Below, one piece after another: positions 39,504 to 49,183 of a stretch of 64,000 bases of DNA (position 1 is its first letter; each line of letters begins with the position of its first letter). The translations under genes were made by a program, and so were the position numbers. Below the pieces are notes generated by a model. That model saw only the letters and a program-made list of their open reading frames with translations, did not search any database and was not told the DNA's origin. The DNA comes from Halotalea alkalilenta DSM 17697 (GTDB lineage Bacteria; Pseudomonadota; Gammaproteobacteria; Pseudomonadales; Halomonadaceae), in assembly GCF_000621205.1 (NCBI RefSeq), contig NZ_KK211232.1, forward strand, positions 54,609 through 118,608. Reading direction: 5' to 3'.

Positions 39504-40376
39504 TCAGCTCTCGAGCGGCTCGACGTCGACGGCGACGGTGAGCCGCTGCTCTCCACCGCCGCTCATCACCCCCTTGAGCGGCGCCACGTCGGCATAGTCG
39601 CGGCCCCAGGCATTGATCAAGTGCTGCTCGGAGGGCAGGCTGCCGTTGGTCGGGTCGAGCTCGAGCCAGCCACTGCCGGGGAGATGCACCGCAAGCCAGG
39701 CGTGCGAGGCGTCGGCGCCGATCAGGCGCGGCTCCCCCGGAGGGGGCACGGTCTCGAGATAGCCGCTGACGTAGCGGGCGGCGAAGCCGAGCGAACGCAG
39801 ACAGCCGATCATCAGATGGGCGAAGTCCTGGCAGACACCGCGGCGGCTGCGCAGCACTTCATCGAGCGGGGTGGCCACGGTAGTGAAGCCGGGATCATAA
39901 GTGAACTCCTCGAATACCCGGCGATTGAGATCGAGCACCCCCTCGAGCGCGCTCCCTCCCTCGCGAAAGCTCGGCCGCGCATAGTCGGCCAGCGCCCGCG
40001 AGCGGCGCACGAAGGCCGAGTCCAGCGTCATCATCCGCACCGCCAGCGCTTCCGGATCGCTGAGCGGCGGCAGGATCCGTGACTCCCGCCAGCCCAGGCG
40101 GTCCTCCACCGGTGCCGGGCGGGGGCCGCTCTCCAGCCGCGTCGCGACCGAGACTTCGAGCGCCACGTGGGGCTCTTCGAGTGAGAAGTAGAGCAGCTGG
40201 TTGCCGAAGGGGTCCTCTCGCTGCACCCGAGTGGCCGGAGTCGGCACGATCGATATCTCGGAGGGCTCGCAATGCTGCCAGGGCAGCGCGCGGGGCAGCA
40301 TCCGGGCTTCGCTGTGGCACAGCGTGACGGTGGCGGCGTAGTCGTAGCGCGTGGTGTGGCGAAGCTGGTAGATCAT
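39504..40376 (-). CDS. Transglutaminase-like protein of the ATP-grasp/alpha-E locus
   Basis: 290 residues from ATG 40376. An N-terminal beta-rich bacterial transglutaminase-like region (1-80) precedes the core with C182 (RRGVCQDFAHL), H225 (SHAWLAV) and D241 (LELDPTNG), a complete Cys-His-Asp triad. Its ATG overlaps the stop of the fused ATP-grasp gene (ATGA), so it is translationally coupled. Such proteins are predicted to act as peptidases or amide-forming enzymes with the ATP-grasp partner; no substrate is known. Confidence 0.88.
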   Translation of the reverse strand: MIYQLRHTTRYDYAATVTLCHSEARMLPRALPWQHCEPSEISIVPTPATRVQREDPFGNQLLYFSLEEPHVALEVSVATRLESGPRPAPVEDRLGWRESRILPPLSDPEALAVRMMTLDSAFVRRSRALADYARPSFREGGSALEGVLDLNRRVFEEFTYDPGFTTVATPLDEVLRSRRGVCQDFAHLMIGCLRSLGFAARYVSGYLETVPPPGEPRLIGADASHAWLAVHLPGSGWLELDPTNGSLPSEQHLINAWGRDYADVAPLKGVMSGGGEQRLTVAVDVEPLES

Positions 40377-42928
40377 GGCTGCACCTGCATCTCGAGCAGC
40401 TGCCGAGGGGTTTCGACATGGGCGAAGTGGCTGTTGCTGACCGCTTCGGAGAGCTCGCCGAGCGGATCGAGCAGCGCGTCCAGCAGCGCGCTGAGCGCCT
40501 CTCGCGCGCTCGGCGAATGCGGCAGCCCCGCCAGCGCTGCCACATCGGCGAGTTGCAGGGTGGTGGAGGCACGGATCACCAGGCGCTGTTCGCTGGATCT
40601 GTAGGGCGCACTCGACGGCTGCGGCAGATGGTCGATCTGGCGGCGCAGCCGTTTGAGCATGTAGCCCACCGAGCGCGGGTTGCCCTCGTCGAACAGCAGC
40701 AGGTCGAGGATCGCACTGGGGTGCAGCTCGCTGCGATAGCGTCGCCGGTAGGCGGTGAAATTGTCGGTGGTCGCGAGCACCATCTCCCAGGCCGCGGCCC
40801 CGTTGTGCTCGGTATCCACCAGCGCAAGGCGCAGCAGCGCCAGGGTGTTCTGGCAGCGTTCGATGAAGCGGCCGATGTCCATCAATCGCCAGCCATAGTG
40901 GTGCGGCATGGTCTCGTTGCACAGGCCGAAGAAAGCGGCAAGTTCCGGGACCGTGCGCTCGCAGGCGCGGCGGCCGACACTCGCGCTGGTGCAGCGCTCG
41001 AACTCCTCGCCGACGTTGTTGAGCACCCGCCAGGCGTCGTCGCCAAGGTGGTCGCGCACCGCCTGGGAGTTGCGATGCACCGCTCTGGCCAGCGTCGTCA
41101 GTCCGTCGGGCGCGTCGGGGGAGAAGAGGCTCAACAAGCGTGCGCGAATCAGGCCGAAACGCTGCTCGCCTTCGGCCTGGGCCTCGAGCGGCTCGAGCTC
41201 GAGCGCCTCCAGCAGGCCGTCGAGGCTGGGATCGGCGACGCTCGACTGATCCTGCTCGAGCAGCCTCACCAGCGCCTCGCGCAGGAGCCTCGCGCGATTG
41301 TCCAGGCGCTCGCCATAGCGGCCGAGCCAGAACAGGCTGTCGGCGACCCGGCTGGGCAGGTCGATGCCATCGCGGGTCACCAGCAGCGGCTCGCTGGCCT
41401 GGCGCAGCTGGCTGACGTGGGGCTGCGGCGAATCGGCCAGCACCCAGACGTCCTTGACCACCTCGCTGTTCACCGAGGGATGGCCGGGCTCGCCCACCCA
41501 GGCGAGACCGCCAGGCATCACTCGATAGGCGACCTCCTCGAGGCTGCCGTCGGCGGTGCTGGAGTCCAACGAACAGAACATCCGCAGCGACAGCGGTTTC
41601 GGCACCAGCCGTTGCCGTTCGGCGTCGAACACCGGTCCACTGGCGGCGGCCAGCGGACGCTGGGCGACGAATTCATCGGGGTGGGCGACGATTCGCTGGC
41701 GCAGCCGCGCAAGCCCCTGGGCGTCGAGCCGAGCGGCGTGCACCGGCGCAGCGCCAGGTTCGAAGCTGCGCAGGATCAGCCCGGGCAGCTCGTCCAGGGT
41801 GCGCTCGAGCGCATCCGGCGCACCGCACCACCAGCCCTCGGGCCCCTCCAGCAGCAGCGGCTCACCGAGCAGCCGCTCGCAAAGCGCCTGCCAGTAGGGT
41901 TCGAGCACCGGATGCTCGAGCACGCAGCTGCCGATCGGATTGGCGAGGCGCACGTTGCCCGCCCGCGCCGCCTGGGCAAGCCCAGCGACGCCGATCACCG
42001 AGTCGGCGCGAAGCTCCAGCGGATCGCACCAGACGTCGGACATCCGGCGCAGGATCACATCGACCGGCTTGAGCCCGCCGAGGGTGCGCATCCACACCCG
42101 CTGGTCGCGTACCACCAGATCGAGGCTCTCGACCAGCGGCAGGTTCAGATAGCTGGCGAGGTAGGCGTGCTCGAGATAGCCATCGCTGCCGGGCCCCGCG
42201 GTGAGCAGCACCACGTTGGGATGTTCGCGATGCTGGGGCGCGAGCGAGACCAGCGCACGGTGCTCGTCGGCGAGCGCCCCGGCGAGCCGGCGCAGCGGCG
42301 CATCGCGGTAGAGATTCGGCATCGAGCGGGCGAGCACGATACGGTTTTCCAGCGCATAGCCGCTACCGGCCTGCGATTGCACACGGTCGGCGATCACCCG
42401 CCAGCGGCCTTCGCTGTCGCGGACCAGGTCGACCCCGAGCGAGAACAGCGCGGCGCGCTCGGTATCGAAGGAGTGCTGGCAGGGCGGCAGCCACCAGCCC
42501 TGCTGGAACAGCGCCTCGGCGGGGATCAGCCCCTCGCGCAGCGTGCGCTGCTCGCCGTAGAGATCACGCAGCAGCGCATCGAGCAGCCGGGCACGCTGGG
42601 CAAGCCCCGCCTCGAGCAGCGGCCACTCGTGGCTGTCTATCACCAGCGGCAGCGGGTCTACGCGCCAGCTGCGCGCGGCGCTCCCGAGCGCGCGACCGTT
42701 GAAGGTCACGCCGTTCTCGTGCAGCAGCCGCTGCGCCTCGAGACCGCGCTGGGAGATGCCGTCGAGGCCGAGACGAGCGAAGTTCTCCAGCAGCGCGTGC
42801 CAGTGCGGGCGCAGCTCGCCGTCGTCGCCGAGCAGGCTGTCGAAGCCACCGACGCTGCGATAGCCGGCCAGCAGCGCTGAGAGCACACCGCTCGGCATGG
42901 GGGTCAAAGTGATCGTTTCCTGGTTCAT
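40373..42928 (-). CDS. Circularly permuted ATP-grasp / alpha-E fusion protein
   Basis: 851 residues. The first ~500 are a circularly permuted ATP-grasp type 2 domain (DUF404/DUF407 type), with features shared with the split paralogue at 46616: DLVRDSEGRWRVIADRVQ, the ALENR segment and DVILRRMSDVWCDPL. The last ~320 residues, from about DLPSRVADSLFWLGRYGERL, are an alpha-helical alpha-E domain like the protein at 48076. ATP-grasp amidoligases join carboxylates to amines with ATP; substrate unknown. Second in a three-gene minus-strand unit; the preceding DUF2126 gene ends 100 nt upstream. Weak ribosome site. Confidence 0.9.
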   Translation of the reverse strand: MNQETITLTPMPSGVLSALLAGYRSVGGFDSLLGDDGELRPHWHALLENFARLGLDGISQRGLEAQRLLHENGVTFNGRALGSAARSWRVDPLPLVIDSHEWPLLEAGLAQRARLLDALLRDLYGEQRTLREGLIPAEALFQQGWWLPPCQHSFDTERAALFSLGVDLVRDSEGRWRVIADRVQSQAGSGYALENRIVLARSMPNLYRDAPLRRLAGALADEHRALVSLAPQHREHPNVVLLTAGPGSDGYLEHAYLASYLNLPLVESLDLVVRDQRVWMRTLGGLKPVDVILRRMSDVWCDPLELRADSVIGVAGLAQAARAGNVRLANPIGSCVLEHPVLEPYWQALCERLLGEPLLLEGPEGWWCGAPDALERTLDELPGLILRSFEPGAAPVHAARLDAQGLARLRQRIVAHPDEFVAQRPLAAASGPVFDAERQRLVPKPLSLRMFCSLDSSTADGSLEEVAYRVMPGGLAWVGEPGHPSVNSEVVKDVWVLADSPQPHVSQLRQASEPLLVTRDGIDLPSRVADSLFWLGRYGERLDNRARLLREALVRLLEQDQSSVADPSLDGLLEALELEPLEAQAEGEQRFGLIRARLLSLFSPDAPDGLTTLARAVHRNSQAVRDHLGDDAWRVLNNVGEEFERCTSASVGRRACERTVPELAAFFGLCNETMPHHYGWRLMDIGRFIERCQNTLALLRLALVDTEHNGAAAWEMVLATTDNFTAYRRRYRSELHPSAILDLLLFDEGNPRSVGYMLKRLRRQIDHLPQPSSAPYRSSEQRLVIRASTTLQLADVAALAGLPHSPSAREALSALLDALLDPLGELSEAVSNSHFAHVETPRQLLEMQVQP

Positions 42929-43028
42929 GAAGGCATCGATCGCGCCCGGCCTGCCTGACGAACGAGGCAGACAGGGCGCTGGTGGGTAACGGGCACCGCA
43001 GGGGCACAGTGGAGGCGTCGCGACCGGC

Positions 43029-46000
43029 TCAGCCGCGGCGACGCAGATCCAGCGTCAGCGGCAGCTCGAGACTCGGCGTCTCGGCGGGCACGGTGATTTT
43101 GCCCTGAGTATGCCCTTGCCGCTCGAAACGTGCCAGCCTGCGGGCCTGTGCCTCATTGGCATTGATCGGGAACCGCTCGTAGTTGCGCCCCGCCGGATCG
43201 ATGACGTGATAGGTGCAAGCACCCACCGAGCGCCCGTTCCAGGTATCGACCAGGTCGAACACCAGCGGCGCATGGACGGGAATACGCGGATGCAGCGCCG
43301 AGGGTGGCTGCCAGGCCCGATAGCGCACCCCTGCGACCGCTTCGCCGCTGCGCGAGGTCGGCGCCAGCGGTACCCGCCGGCCATTGCAGGTGAGCACGTA
43401 GCGGCCATCGACGAAGCCCTGGATCTTGACCTGCAGGCGCTCGACCGATGAGTCGACGTAGCGCGCCGTGCCGCCGGAGCTCGCCTCTTCGCCGAGCACG
43501 TGCCAGGGCTCCAGCGCCTGGCGCAGCTCGACGCTCAGAGTGTCGGTGCTGAATTCACCATGCAGCGGGAAGCGGAACTCGAGGAAGCTCTCGAACCAGC
43601 TCGGGTCGAAGTCGAAGCCGTGGCGGCGCAGGTCGCCGAGCACCTCGAGCAGATCGTTCCAGAGGAAATGCGGCAGCATCCAGCGATCGTTCAGCGCACT
43701 GCCCCAGCGTACCAGCGGTCCGCCATAGGGCTCGCGCCAGAAGCGCGCGACCAGCGCGCGTACCAGCAGCGCCTGCAGCAGCGACATCCGCGGATGCGGC
43801 GGCATCTCGAAGGCGCGCAGTTCGAGCAGTCCGAGTCGACCGGTATCGCTGTCGGGGGAGTAGAGCTTGTCGATGCAGAATTCGGCGCGGTGGGTATTGC
43901 CGGTCAGGTCGGTGAGCAGGTGGCGGAACAGCCGGTCGACCAGCCAGGGCTGGGCCACTTCGTCGTCCGGCACCTGGGAGAGCGCGACTTCGAGCTCGTA
44001 GAGCGAATCGTGGCGCGCCTCGTCCACCCTCGGCGCCTGGCTGGTCGGTCCGATGAACAGGCCGGAGAAGAGATACGAAAGGCACGGGTGATGCTGCCAG
44101 AAGGTGATCATGCTGGAGAGCAGCGAAGGACGGCGCAGGAACGGAGAGTCCGCGGGCGTCGCGCCGCCCAGGGTGATGTGATGGCCGCCACCGGTACCGG
44201 AGTGACGCCCATCGAGCATGAACTTCTCGGCACCGAGCCGGCACTGACGGGCTTCGTCGAACAGTGCGGTCGTGGTGTCGACGAGTTCGGGCCAGCTCGC
44301 CGACGGCATGATGTTGACCTCGATCACACCGGGGTCGGGGGTGATCATGAATTTCGCCAGCCGCGGGTCGGAGGGCGGCGGGTAGCCCTCGACGAATACC
44401 GGCATGCCGAGTTCGGCGCAGGTACGCTCGACCGCGGCGACCAGTCCGAGATAGGCCTCGAGCGACTCGAGCGGCGGCAGGAAGACGTAGAGATGGCCAT
44501 CACGCGGCTCGATGCAGAGGCTGGTTGGTATCGACTCCGCCGCGGCGCGGTTGAGGTCCTGCACCGCGTCGAGCAGCGCGCCGGTGTCAGTGCCCTCGCC
44601 CTTCATCCCGGCGCGGGCGGTGACCGGCCTGCCGGCCCCGCCGCGCAGCGCATCGCTCGCCGGCTGCTGCTGGCCGCGCGCCAGCGCCGCCAGGCGTGCG
44701 ACGATCTCTTGGTGCGGGTCCGGCAGCGGTCCGCGCGGGGCGAAACTGGCCACCGGCTGGCGCGGATCCTCCCAGCTCTTCAACGGCAGCGCATCGAGCG
44801 GCAAGCGCAGCCCCATCGGCGAGTCACCCGGCACCAGCAGCAGATGATCGCGGCGCAGCAGCCAGGCGCCGCTGCGCCATCCTCGGCCTTCGGCGCGCAG
44901 CGGCAAGGCATAGCCGACCACCTCGCCAAGGCCGCGCTCGAGCAGCCGGCCGAGGCGGCGACGCTCGGCGTCATCGTCGAGATCGACGTCGCGCGGATCG
45001 AAGTCCACCGGCAGGGTACGTTCACGCCACAGGTAGTAATAAACGTCTTCGTAGGCGGGAATCAGGTGCGCTGCCTCGATGTCGAGCTGCGCGCACAGGG
45101 TGTCGGCGAACTCGCGCGCTTGCTGCGGCCCATAGCCGCGCTCGACCGCATCGTCGTCGAGCAGCGCGGGGTCGCGCCACACCGGTACGCCATCGCGGCG
45201 CCAGTAGCAGGCCAAGGCCCAGCGCGGCAGCGGCTCGCTGGGATACCACTTGCCCTGCTGGTAATGGAACAATCCGCCCGGGGAGAAGCGCTCGCGCAGC
45301 CGCTTGAGCAGCGACACCGAGAACCTGCGCTTGGTCGGTCCCAGCGCCGCCGTGTTCCACTCATCGCCATCCATGTCGTCGATCGAGACGAAGGTCGGCT
45401 CGCCGCCCATGGTCAAGCGTACGTCGCCCGCCTTCAACGCCGCGTCGACCCGCCTGCCGAGCTGGTCGACCGCCTGCCACTGATCCTCATCGAACGGTTT
45501 GGTGACCCTGGGGCGCTCCTCGATCCGCTCGACGCGCATGGAGAAGTCGAATTCGACCTCGCACGGCTCGCTCAGCCCGGTTATCGGCGCCGCGCTGCTC
45601 GGCTCCGGCGTCGCCGCCAGCGGGATGTGTCCTTCGCCGGCGAGCAGCCCCGAGGTCGGGTCAAGCCCGATCCAGCCGGCACCGGGCACGAACACCTCGG
45701 TCCAGGCGTGAAGATCGGTGAAATCGTGGGTCGTACCGGAGGGCCCGTCGAGCGCCTCGAGATCGGCGACCAGCTGGACCAGGTAGCCCGAGACGAAGCG
45801 CGAAGCCAGCCCCAGCCGGCGAAAGATCTGCACCAGCAGCCAAGCGCTGTCGCGGCATGAGCCGCTGCCTTTCTCGAGGGTCTCCTCGGCGGCCTGGACC
45901 CCGGGCTCCATCCGTACCAGATAAGCGATGTCCTGGCTCAAGCGCTGGTTGAGCGCGACCAGGAAATTGACCGATGAATCGGCCTCCTTCGCCACCTCGG

Positions 46001-46394
46001 CGAGCCAGGCATCGAGCCTCGCCCCGCCTTCGTCGAGTTCGAGATAGGGCGCCAGCTCCTTGGCCAACCCCGCCGAATACTCGAACGGAAAACGCTCCGC
46101 GTAGGGTTCGACGAAGAAGTCGAATGGATTGATCACGGTCATCGGGGCGATCACTTCGACCGCCACTGCAAGCCGCGAGAGCGGTTCGGGGAACACCACC
46201 CGTGCCACCAGGTTGCCGAAGGGGTCCTGCTGCCAGTTGATGAAGTGCTCTCCACCTTCGATCTTGAGCGAGAACGCTTCTATCGGCGTGCGACAGTGCG
46301 GCGCCGGGCGCAGCCGGATCAGGTGGGGAGAGAGCGCGACCGGGCGATCGAAGCGATATTCGGTGGCGTGGTGCACAGCGACGCGTATGGACAT
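43029..46394 (-). CDS. Transglutaminase-like / DUF2126 giant protein
   Basis: 1121 residues. Residues 1-80 form the N-terminal beta region, followed by a transglutaminase core with C180 (GSGSCRDSAW), H229 (DLHAWTE) and D245 (GLDPTSG). The remaining ~800 residues are the DUF2126 region, containing RLTMGGEPTFVSIDD, KFMITPDPGVIEVNIMPS and GTGGGHHITLGG; the latter two look like the metal/nucleotide-binding end of a glutamine-synthetase- or ATP-grasp-like ligase fold (inference). No signal peptide. First gene of the minus-strand unit, divergent from the split ATP-grasp gene. Confidence 0.9.
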   Translation of the reverse strand: MSIRVAVHHATEYRFDRPVALSPHLIRLRPAPHCRTPIEAFSLKIEGGEHFINWQQDPFGNLVARVVFPEPLSRLAVAVEVIAPMTVINPFDFFVEPYAERFPFEYSAGLAKELAPYLELDEGGARLDAWLAEVAKEADSSVNFLVALNQRLSQDIAYLVRMEPGVQAAEETLEKGSGSCRDSAWLLVQIFRRLGLASRFVSGYLVQLVADLEALDGPSGTTHDFTDLHAWTEVFVPGAGWIGLDPTSGLLAGEGHIPLAATPEPSSAAPITGLSEPCEVEFDFSMRVERIEERPRVTKPFDEDQWQAVDQLGRRVDAALKAGDVRLTMGGEPTFVSIDDMDGDEWNTAALGPTKRRFSVSLLKRLRERFSPGGLFHYQQGKWYPSEPLPRWALACYWRRDGVPVWRDPALLDDDAVERGYGPQQAREFADTLCAQLDIEAAHLIPAYEDVYYYLWRERTLPVDFDPRDVDLDDDAERRRLGRLLERGLGEVVGYALPLRAEGRGWRSGAWLLRRDHLLLVPGDSPMGLRLPLDALPLKSWEDPRQPVASFAPRGPLPDPHQEIVARLAALARGQQQPASDALRGGAGRPVTARAGMKGEGTDTGALLDAVQDLNRAAAESIPTSLCIEPRDGHLYVFLPPLESLEAYLGLVAAVERTCAELGMPVFVEGYPPPSDPRLAKFMITPDPGVIEVNIMPSASWPELVDTTTALFDEARQCRLGAEKFMLDGRHSGTGGGHHITLGGATPADSPFLRRPSLLSSMITFWQHHPCLSYLFSGLFIGPTSQAPRVDEARHDSLYELEVALSQVPDDEVAQPWLVDRLFRHLLTDLTGNTHRAEFCIDKLYSPDSDTGRLGLLELRAFEMPPHPRMSLLQALLVRALVARFWREPYGGPLVRWGSALNDRWMLPHFLWNDLLEVLGDLRRHGFDFDPSWFESFLEFRFPLHGEFSTDTLSVELRQALEPWHVLGEEASSGGTARYVDSSVERLQVKIQGFVDGRYVLTCNGRRVPLAPTSRSGEAVAGVRYRAWQPPSALHPRIPVHAPLVFDLVDTWNGRSVGACTYHVIDPAGRNYERFPINANEAQARRLARFERQGHTQGKITVPAETPSLELPLTLDLRRRG

Positions 46395-46615
46395 CGGAGC
46401 CTCGGAGCCGGCGACTGAGATGTCGCAAATATCACCGTGATGCCTACAGGATTACAACGACTATCTTGCTCGCGAGGCGCTTCTCTTTGCTTCGCCACGA
46501 TGCTATAGCTTAGCGGGACGGACCTTCTGCATGACCCGCGCGGGCCTCTAGCCCGCGACGACAAGATCAAGATAGAGATCGATCCGTGGCGATCGATGAC
46601 AAGAGGGTTCGGACC

Positions 46616-48076
46616 ATGACTCGGATAGACTGGAACGACTATCACTGCGACGCGCATTACGACGAACTACTGGCCCGGGCTGGCGTGCCCCGAAACGCAT
46701 CCAAGGCGCTCTGCGACTACCTCGCGAGCCTGGATGCCAGCGAACTAGCCGAACGCAAGACCGCAGCCGAGGCGGCGATCCGGACGATGGGGATCACTTT
46801 CACTGTCTACTCGGAAGGCACCATGATCGACCGCGCCTGGCCGTTCGACATCGTGCCGAGGATCATCCCCGCCGCAGAGTGGCGACGCACCGAGGCAGGG
46901 CTCAAACAGCGCGTCGAAGCGCTCAACCTGTTCATCGACGATCTCTACCACGACCAGCGCATCATCAAAGACGGCGTGTTTCCCGCCGAAGTCCTCGCCC
47001 AGTCGGTCAACTTCCGTCCGCAGTGCATCGGCATCGACCCGCCCCACCGGGTGTGGGCCCACATCTGCGGCTCCGACCTGGTCCGCGACGGCGACGGTAC
47101 GCTCTACGTACTGGAGGACAACCTCCGCGTGCCCTCGGGCGTCTCCTACATGCTCGAGAACCGCAACGTCACCAAGCGGGTATTGCCGGAGCTGTTCGCC
47201 ACCGGCCGCATCCTGCCGGTCGACGACTACGCCGCCCAGCTCTACGACATGCTCGCCAGCATGTCTCCGCGCCCCCAGGATGAGCCGCAGGTGGTGGTGC
47301 TGACCCCGGGGATCTACAACTCCGCCTACTACGAGCACGCCTATCTCGCCCAGCAGATGGGCGTCGAACTGGTTCAGGGCGACGACCTGATGGTCGACGA
47401 TGACGACGTGGTCTACATGCGCACGGTCAGCGGCCCGACCCGGGTAGACGTGATCTACCGGCGGATCGACGACCTGTTCCTCGACCCCGAGGCGTTCAAC
47501 CCCGACTCGATGCTCGGCGTACCCGGGCTGATGCGCGCCTGGCGCGCGGGCAAGGTGGCGCTGGCCAACGCGCCGGGCGCTGGGGTCGCCGACGACAAGG
47601 TGGTCTACGCCTTCGTGCCGCAGATCATCGACTATTACCTCGACGCCGAACCGATCCTGCCCAACGTACCGAGCTACCTGTGCATGTTCGACGACCAGCG
47701 CGACTATGTCCTCGATCACCTCGACGAGCTGGTGGTCAAGCCGGCCAACGAATCCGGTGGCTACGGCATGCTGATCGGGCCGCGCTCGACGGCCGAGGAG
47801 CGTGCGCTGTTCGCCGAGCGGATCAAGGCCGACCCACGCAACTACATCGCCCAGCCGACGCTGAACCTATCCACTACGCCTACGCTCTGCAGCGACGTGG
47901 AGGTCAAGCCTCGCCACGTCGACCTGCGGCCCTTCATTCTCTCCGGCGCCGAGATCCACGTCACCACCGGCGGACTGACCCGAGTCGCGCTGGTCGAGGG
48001 CTCGCTGGTGGTCAACTCCTCCCAAGGCGGTGGCAGCAAGGACACCTGGATCGTCGAAACCGAGGAGAACGACTGA
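46616..48076 (+). CDS. Circularly permuted ATP-grasp protein (split form)
   Basis: 486 residues from ATG 46616 with AGAGGG about 9 nt upstream; a GTG at 46586 would add ten residues. Conserved blocks include [57 protein letters not shown] and a C-terminal [11 protein letters not shown]. Annotated elsewhere as DUF404/DUF407. Predicted ATP-dependent amide or peptide ligase. Its stop overlaps the next start (TGATG), coupling it to the alpha-E protein. The 221 bp to the divergent DUF2126 gene must hold both promoters; none is clear. Confidence 0.92.
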   Translation: MTRIDWNDYHCDAHYDELLARAGVPRNASKALCDYLASLDASELAERKTAAEAAIRTMGITFTVYSEGTMIDRAWPFDIVPRIIPAAEWRRTEAGLKQRVEALNLFIDDLYHDQRIIKDGVFPAEVLAQSVNFRPQCIGIDPPHRVWAHICGSDLVRDGDGTLYVLEDNLRVPSGVSYMLENRNVTKRVLPELFATGRILPVDDYAAQLYDMLASMSPRPQDEPQVVVLTPGIYNSAYYEHAYLAQQMGVELVQGDDLMVDDDDVVYMRTVSGPTRVDVIYRRIDDLFLDPEAFNPDSMLGVPGLMRAWRAGKVALANAPGAGVADDKVVYAFVPQIIDYYLDAEPILPNVPSYLCMFDDQRDYVLDHLDELVVKPANESGGYGMLIGPRSTAEERALFAERIKADPRNYIAQPTLNLSTTPTLCSDVEVKPRHVDLRPFILSGAEIHVTTGGLTRVALVEGSLVVNSSQGGGSKDTWIVETEEND

Positions 48077-49083
48077 TGGGCATGCTCTCCCGCGTCGCTG
48101 AAAATCTCTACTGGGTGGCCCGCTATCTCGAACGCGCCGAGGACACCGCGCGCCTGGTCAACGTCAATACCCACCTGCTGCTCGATTTCCCGCAGGCCGC
48201 CAATCTCGGCTGGGCGACGCTGATCGAAATCACCGGTAGCCTGGACTCGTTCAACGAGCGCTACGACGAGTTCAGCGAGCGCAACGTGCTCGCCTTCCTC
48301 TGCACCGATCGAAGCTATTCGAGCTCGCTGCTCTCCTCGCTGGCCGCCGCCCGCGAGAACCTGCGCACCACCCGGGACATCGTCCCGCGCGAGATCTGGG
48401 AGCAGGTCAACAGCCTCTACATGGAGGCGGTCGCACACGCCTCGAGCAGCCTGGCCCTGGCCCGGCGCGAGGAGTTCCTCAAGCGGATCATCCGCGGCTG
48501 CCAGACCGTCACCGGACTGTTCGAGGGCACCCTCAGCCGCACCCAGGCCTTCACCTTCGTCGAGCTCGGCCGCCAGCTCGAACGCGCCGACATGACCACC
48601 CGTATCGTCGACGTACGCTCGGGCAACCTGCTGCCGCGCAACCCGGAGGAGCTTACCCCGTTCGAGAACCTGCAGTGGATGAGCGTGCTCAAGTCGCTGA
48701 CCGGCTACCAGATGTATCGCCAGCAGGTGAGACTTCGCGTACGCGGACCGGACGTGCTCGAGTTCCTGCTCAAGGAGCCGACCTTTCCCCGCGCGGTCGC
48801 CTACTGCCTCGACAGCATCTCCGACAACCTGCGCACCCTGCCCCGCTACGACCGTCCTCTGGCCGCCTCCACCCTGGTCCGTGCGGAGGTCGCCGAGGCC
48901 GACGTGCGCTCGCTGGCGCGCTCCCCGGACGACCTGCGCCTGGCCATCGACAAGCTGCAGATCGGCTTCAACACGCTCCACGACTCGATCGCTGCGACCT
49001 ACTTCTCGCGCGATTTGGCCAGTGCGCCGCCGCATCAAAGCCAGAGCCAGACCCAGCGCGACGACATGCTCGACGAAGACTGA
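48076..49083 (+). CDS. Alpha-E domain protein
   Basis: 335 residues, entirely alpha-helical alpha-E (DUF403) type: [21 protein letters not shown] at the start and the repeated RYxERAE-like pattern ([14 protein letters not shown]). The glutamate-rich helices are suggested to be a scaffold or catalytic partner for circularly permuted ATP-grasp enzymes. Starts inside the stop of the ATP-grasp gene. Paralogous to the C-terminal third of the fusion protein at 40373. Confidence 0.92.
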   Translation: MGMLSRVAENLYWVARYLERAEDTARLVNVNTHLLLDFPQAANLGWATLIEITGSLDSFNERYDEFSERNVLAFLCTDRSYSSSLLSSLAAARENLRTTRDIVPREIWEQVNSLYMEAVAHASSSLALARREEFLKRIIRGCQTVTGLFEGTLSRTQAFTFVELGRQLERADMTTRIVDVRSGNLLPRNPEELTPFENLQWMSVLKSLTGYQMYRQQVRLRVRGPDVLEFLLKEPTFPRAVAYCLDSISDNLRTLPRYDRPLAASTLVRAEVAEADVRSLARSPDDLRLAIDKLQIGFNTLHDSIAATYFSRDLASAPPHQSQSQTQRDDMLDED

Positions 49084-49100
49084 GCCCCGCGCGATGACCT

Positions 49101-49137
49101 CCGAGCGCTCCGCCGTCCCAACGTCGGAGCGCTTCGG
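49101..49137 (+). terminator. Hairpin between the alpha-E gene and tesB
   Basis: GCGCTCCG (49105-49112) pairs with CGGAGCGC (49125-49132), extended by CCGA/TTCGG with one bulge. Only a short T-rich tail follows, so termination is probably partial. Confidence 0.45.
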
Positions 49138-49183
49138 TTATGCTGGGCGGCGACCCTGACATTTCGATGAGGAATTCCTCCCC

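Noticed and set aside
40418-42880. 820-codon open frame opposite the fused ATP-grasp/alpha-E gene
   Set aside because: Shadow frame; the minus strand encodes conserved ATP-grasp blocks shared with the split paralogue.
43500-45860. 786-codon open frame opposite the DUF2126 gene
   Set aside because: Shadow frame; the minus-strand protein has intact catalytic motifs.
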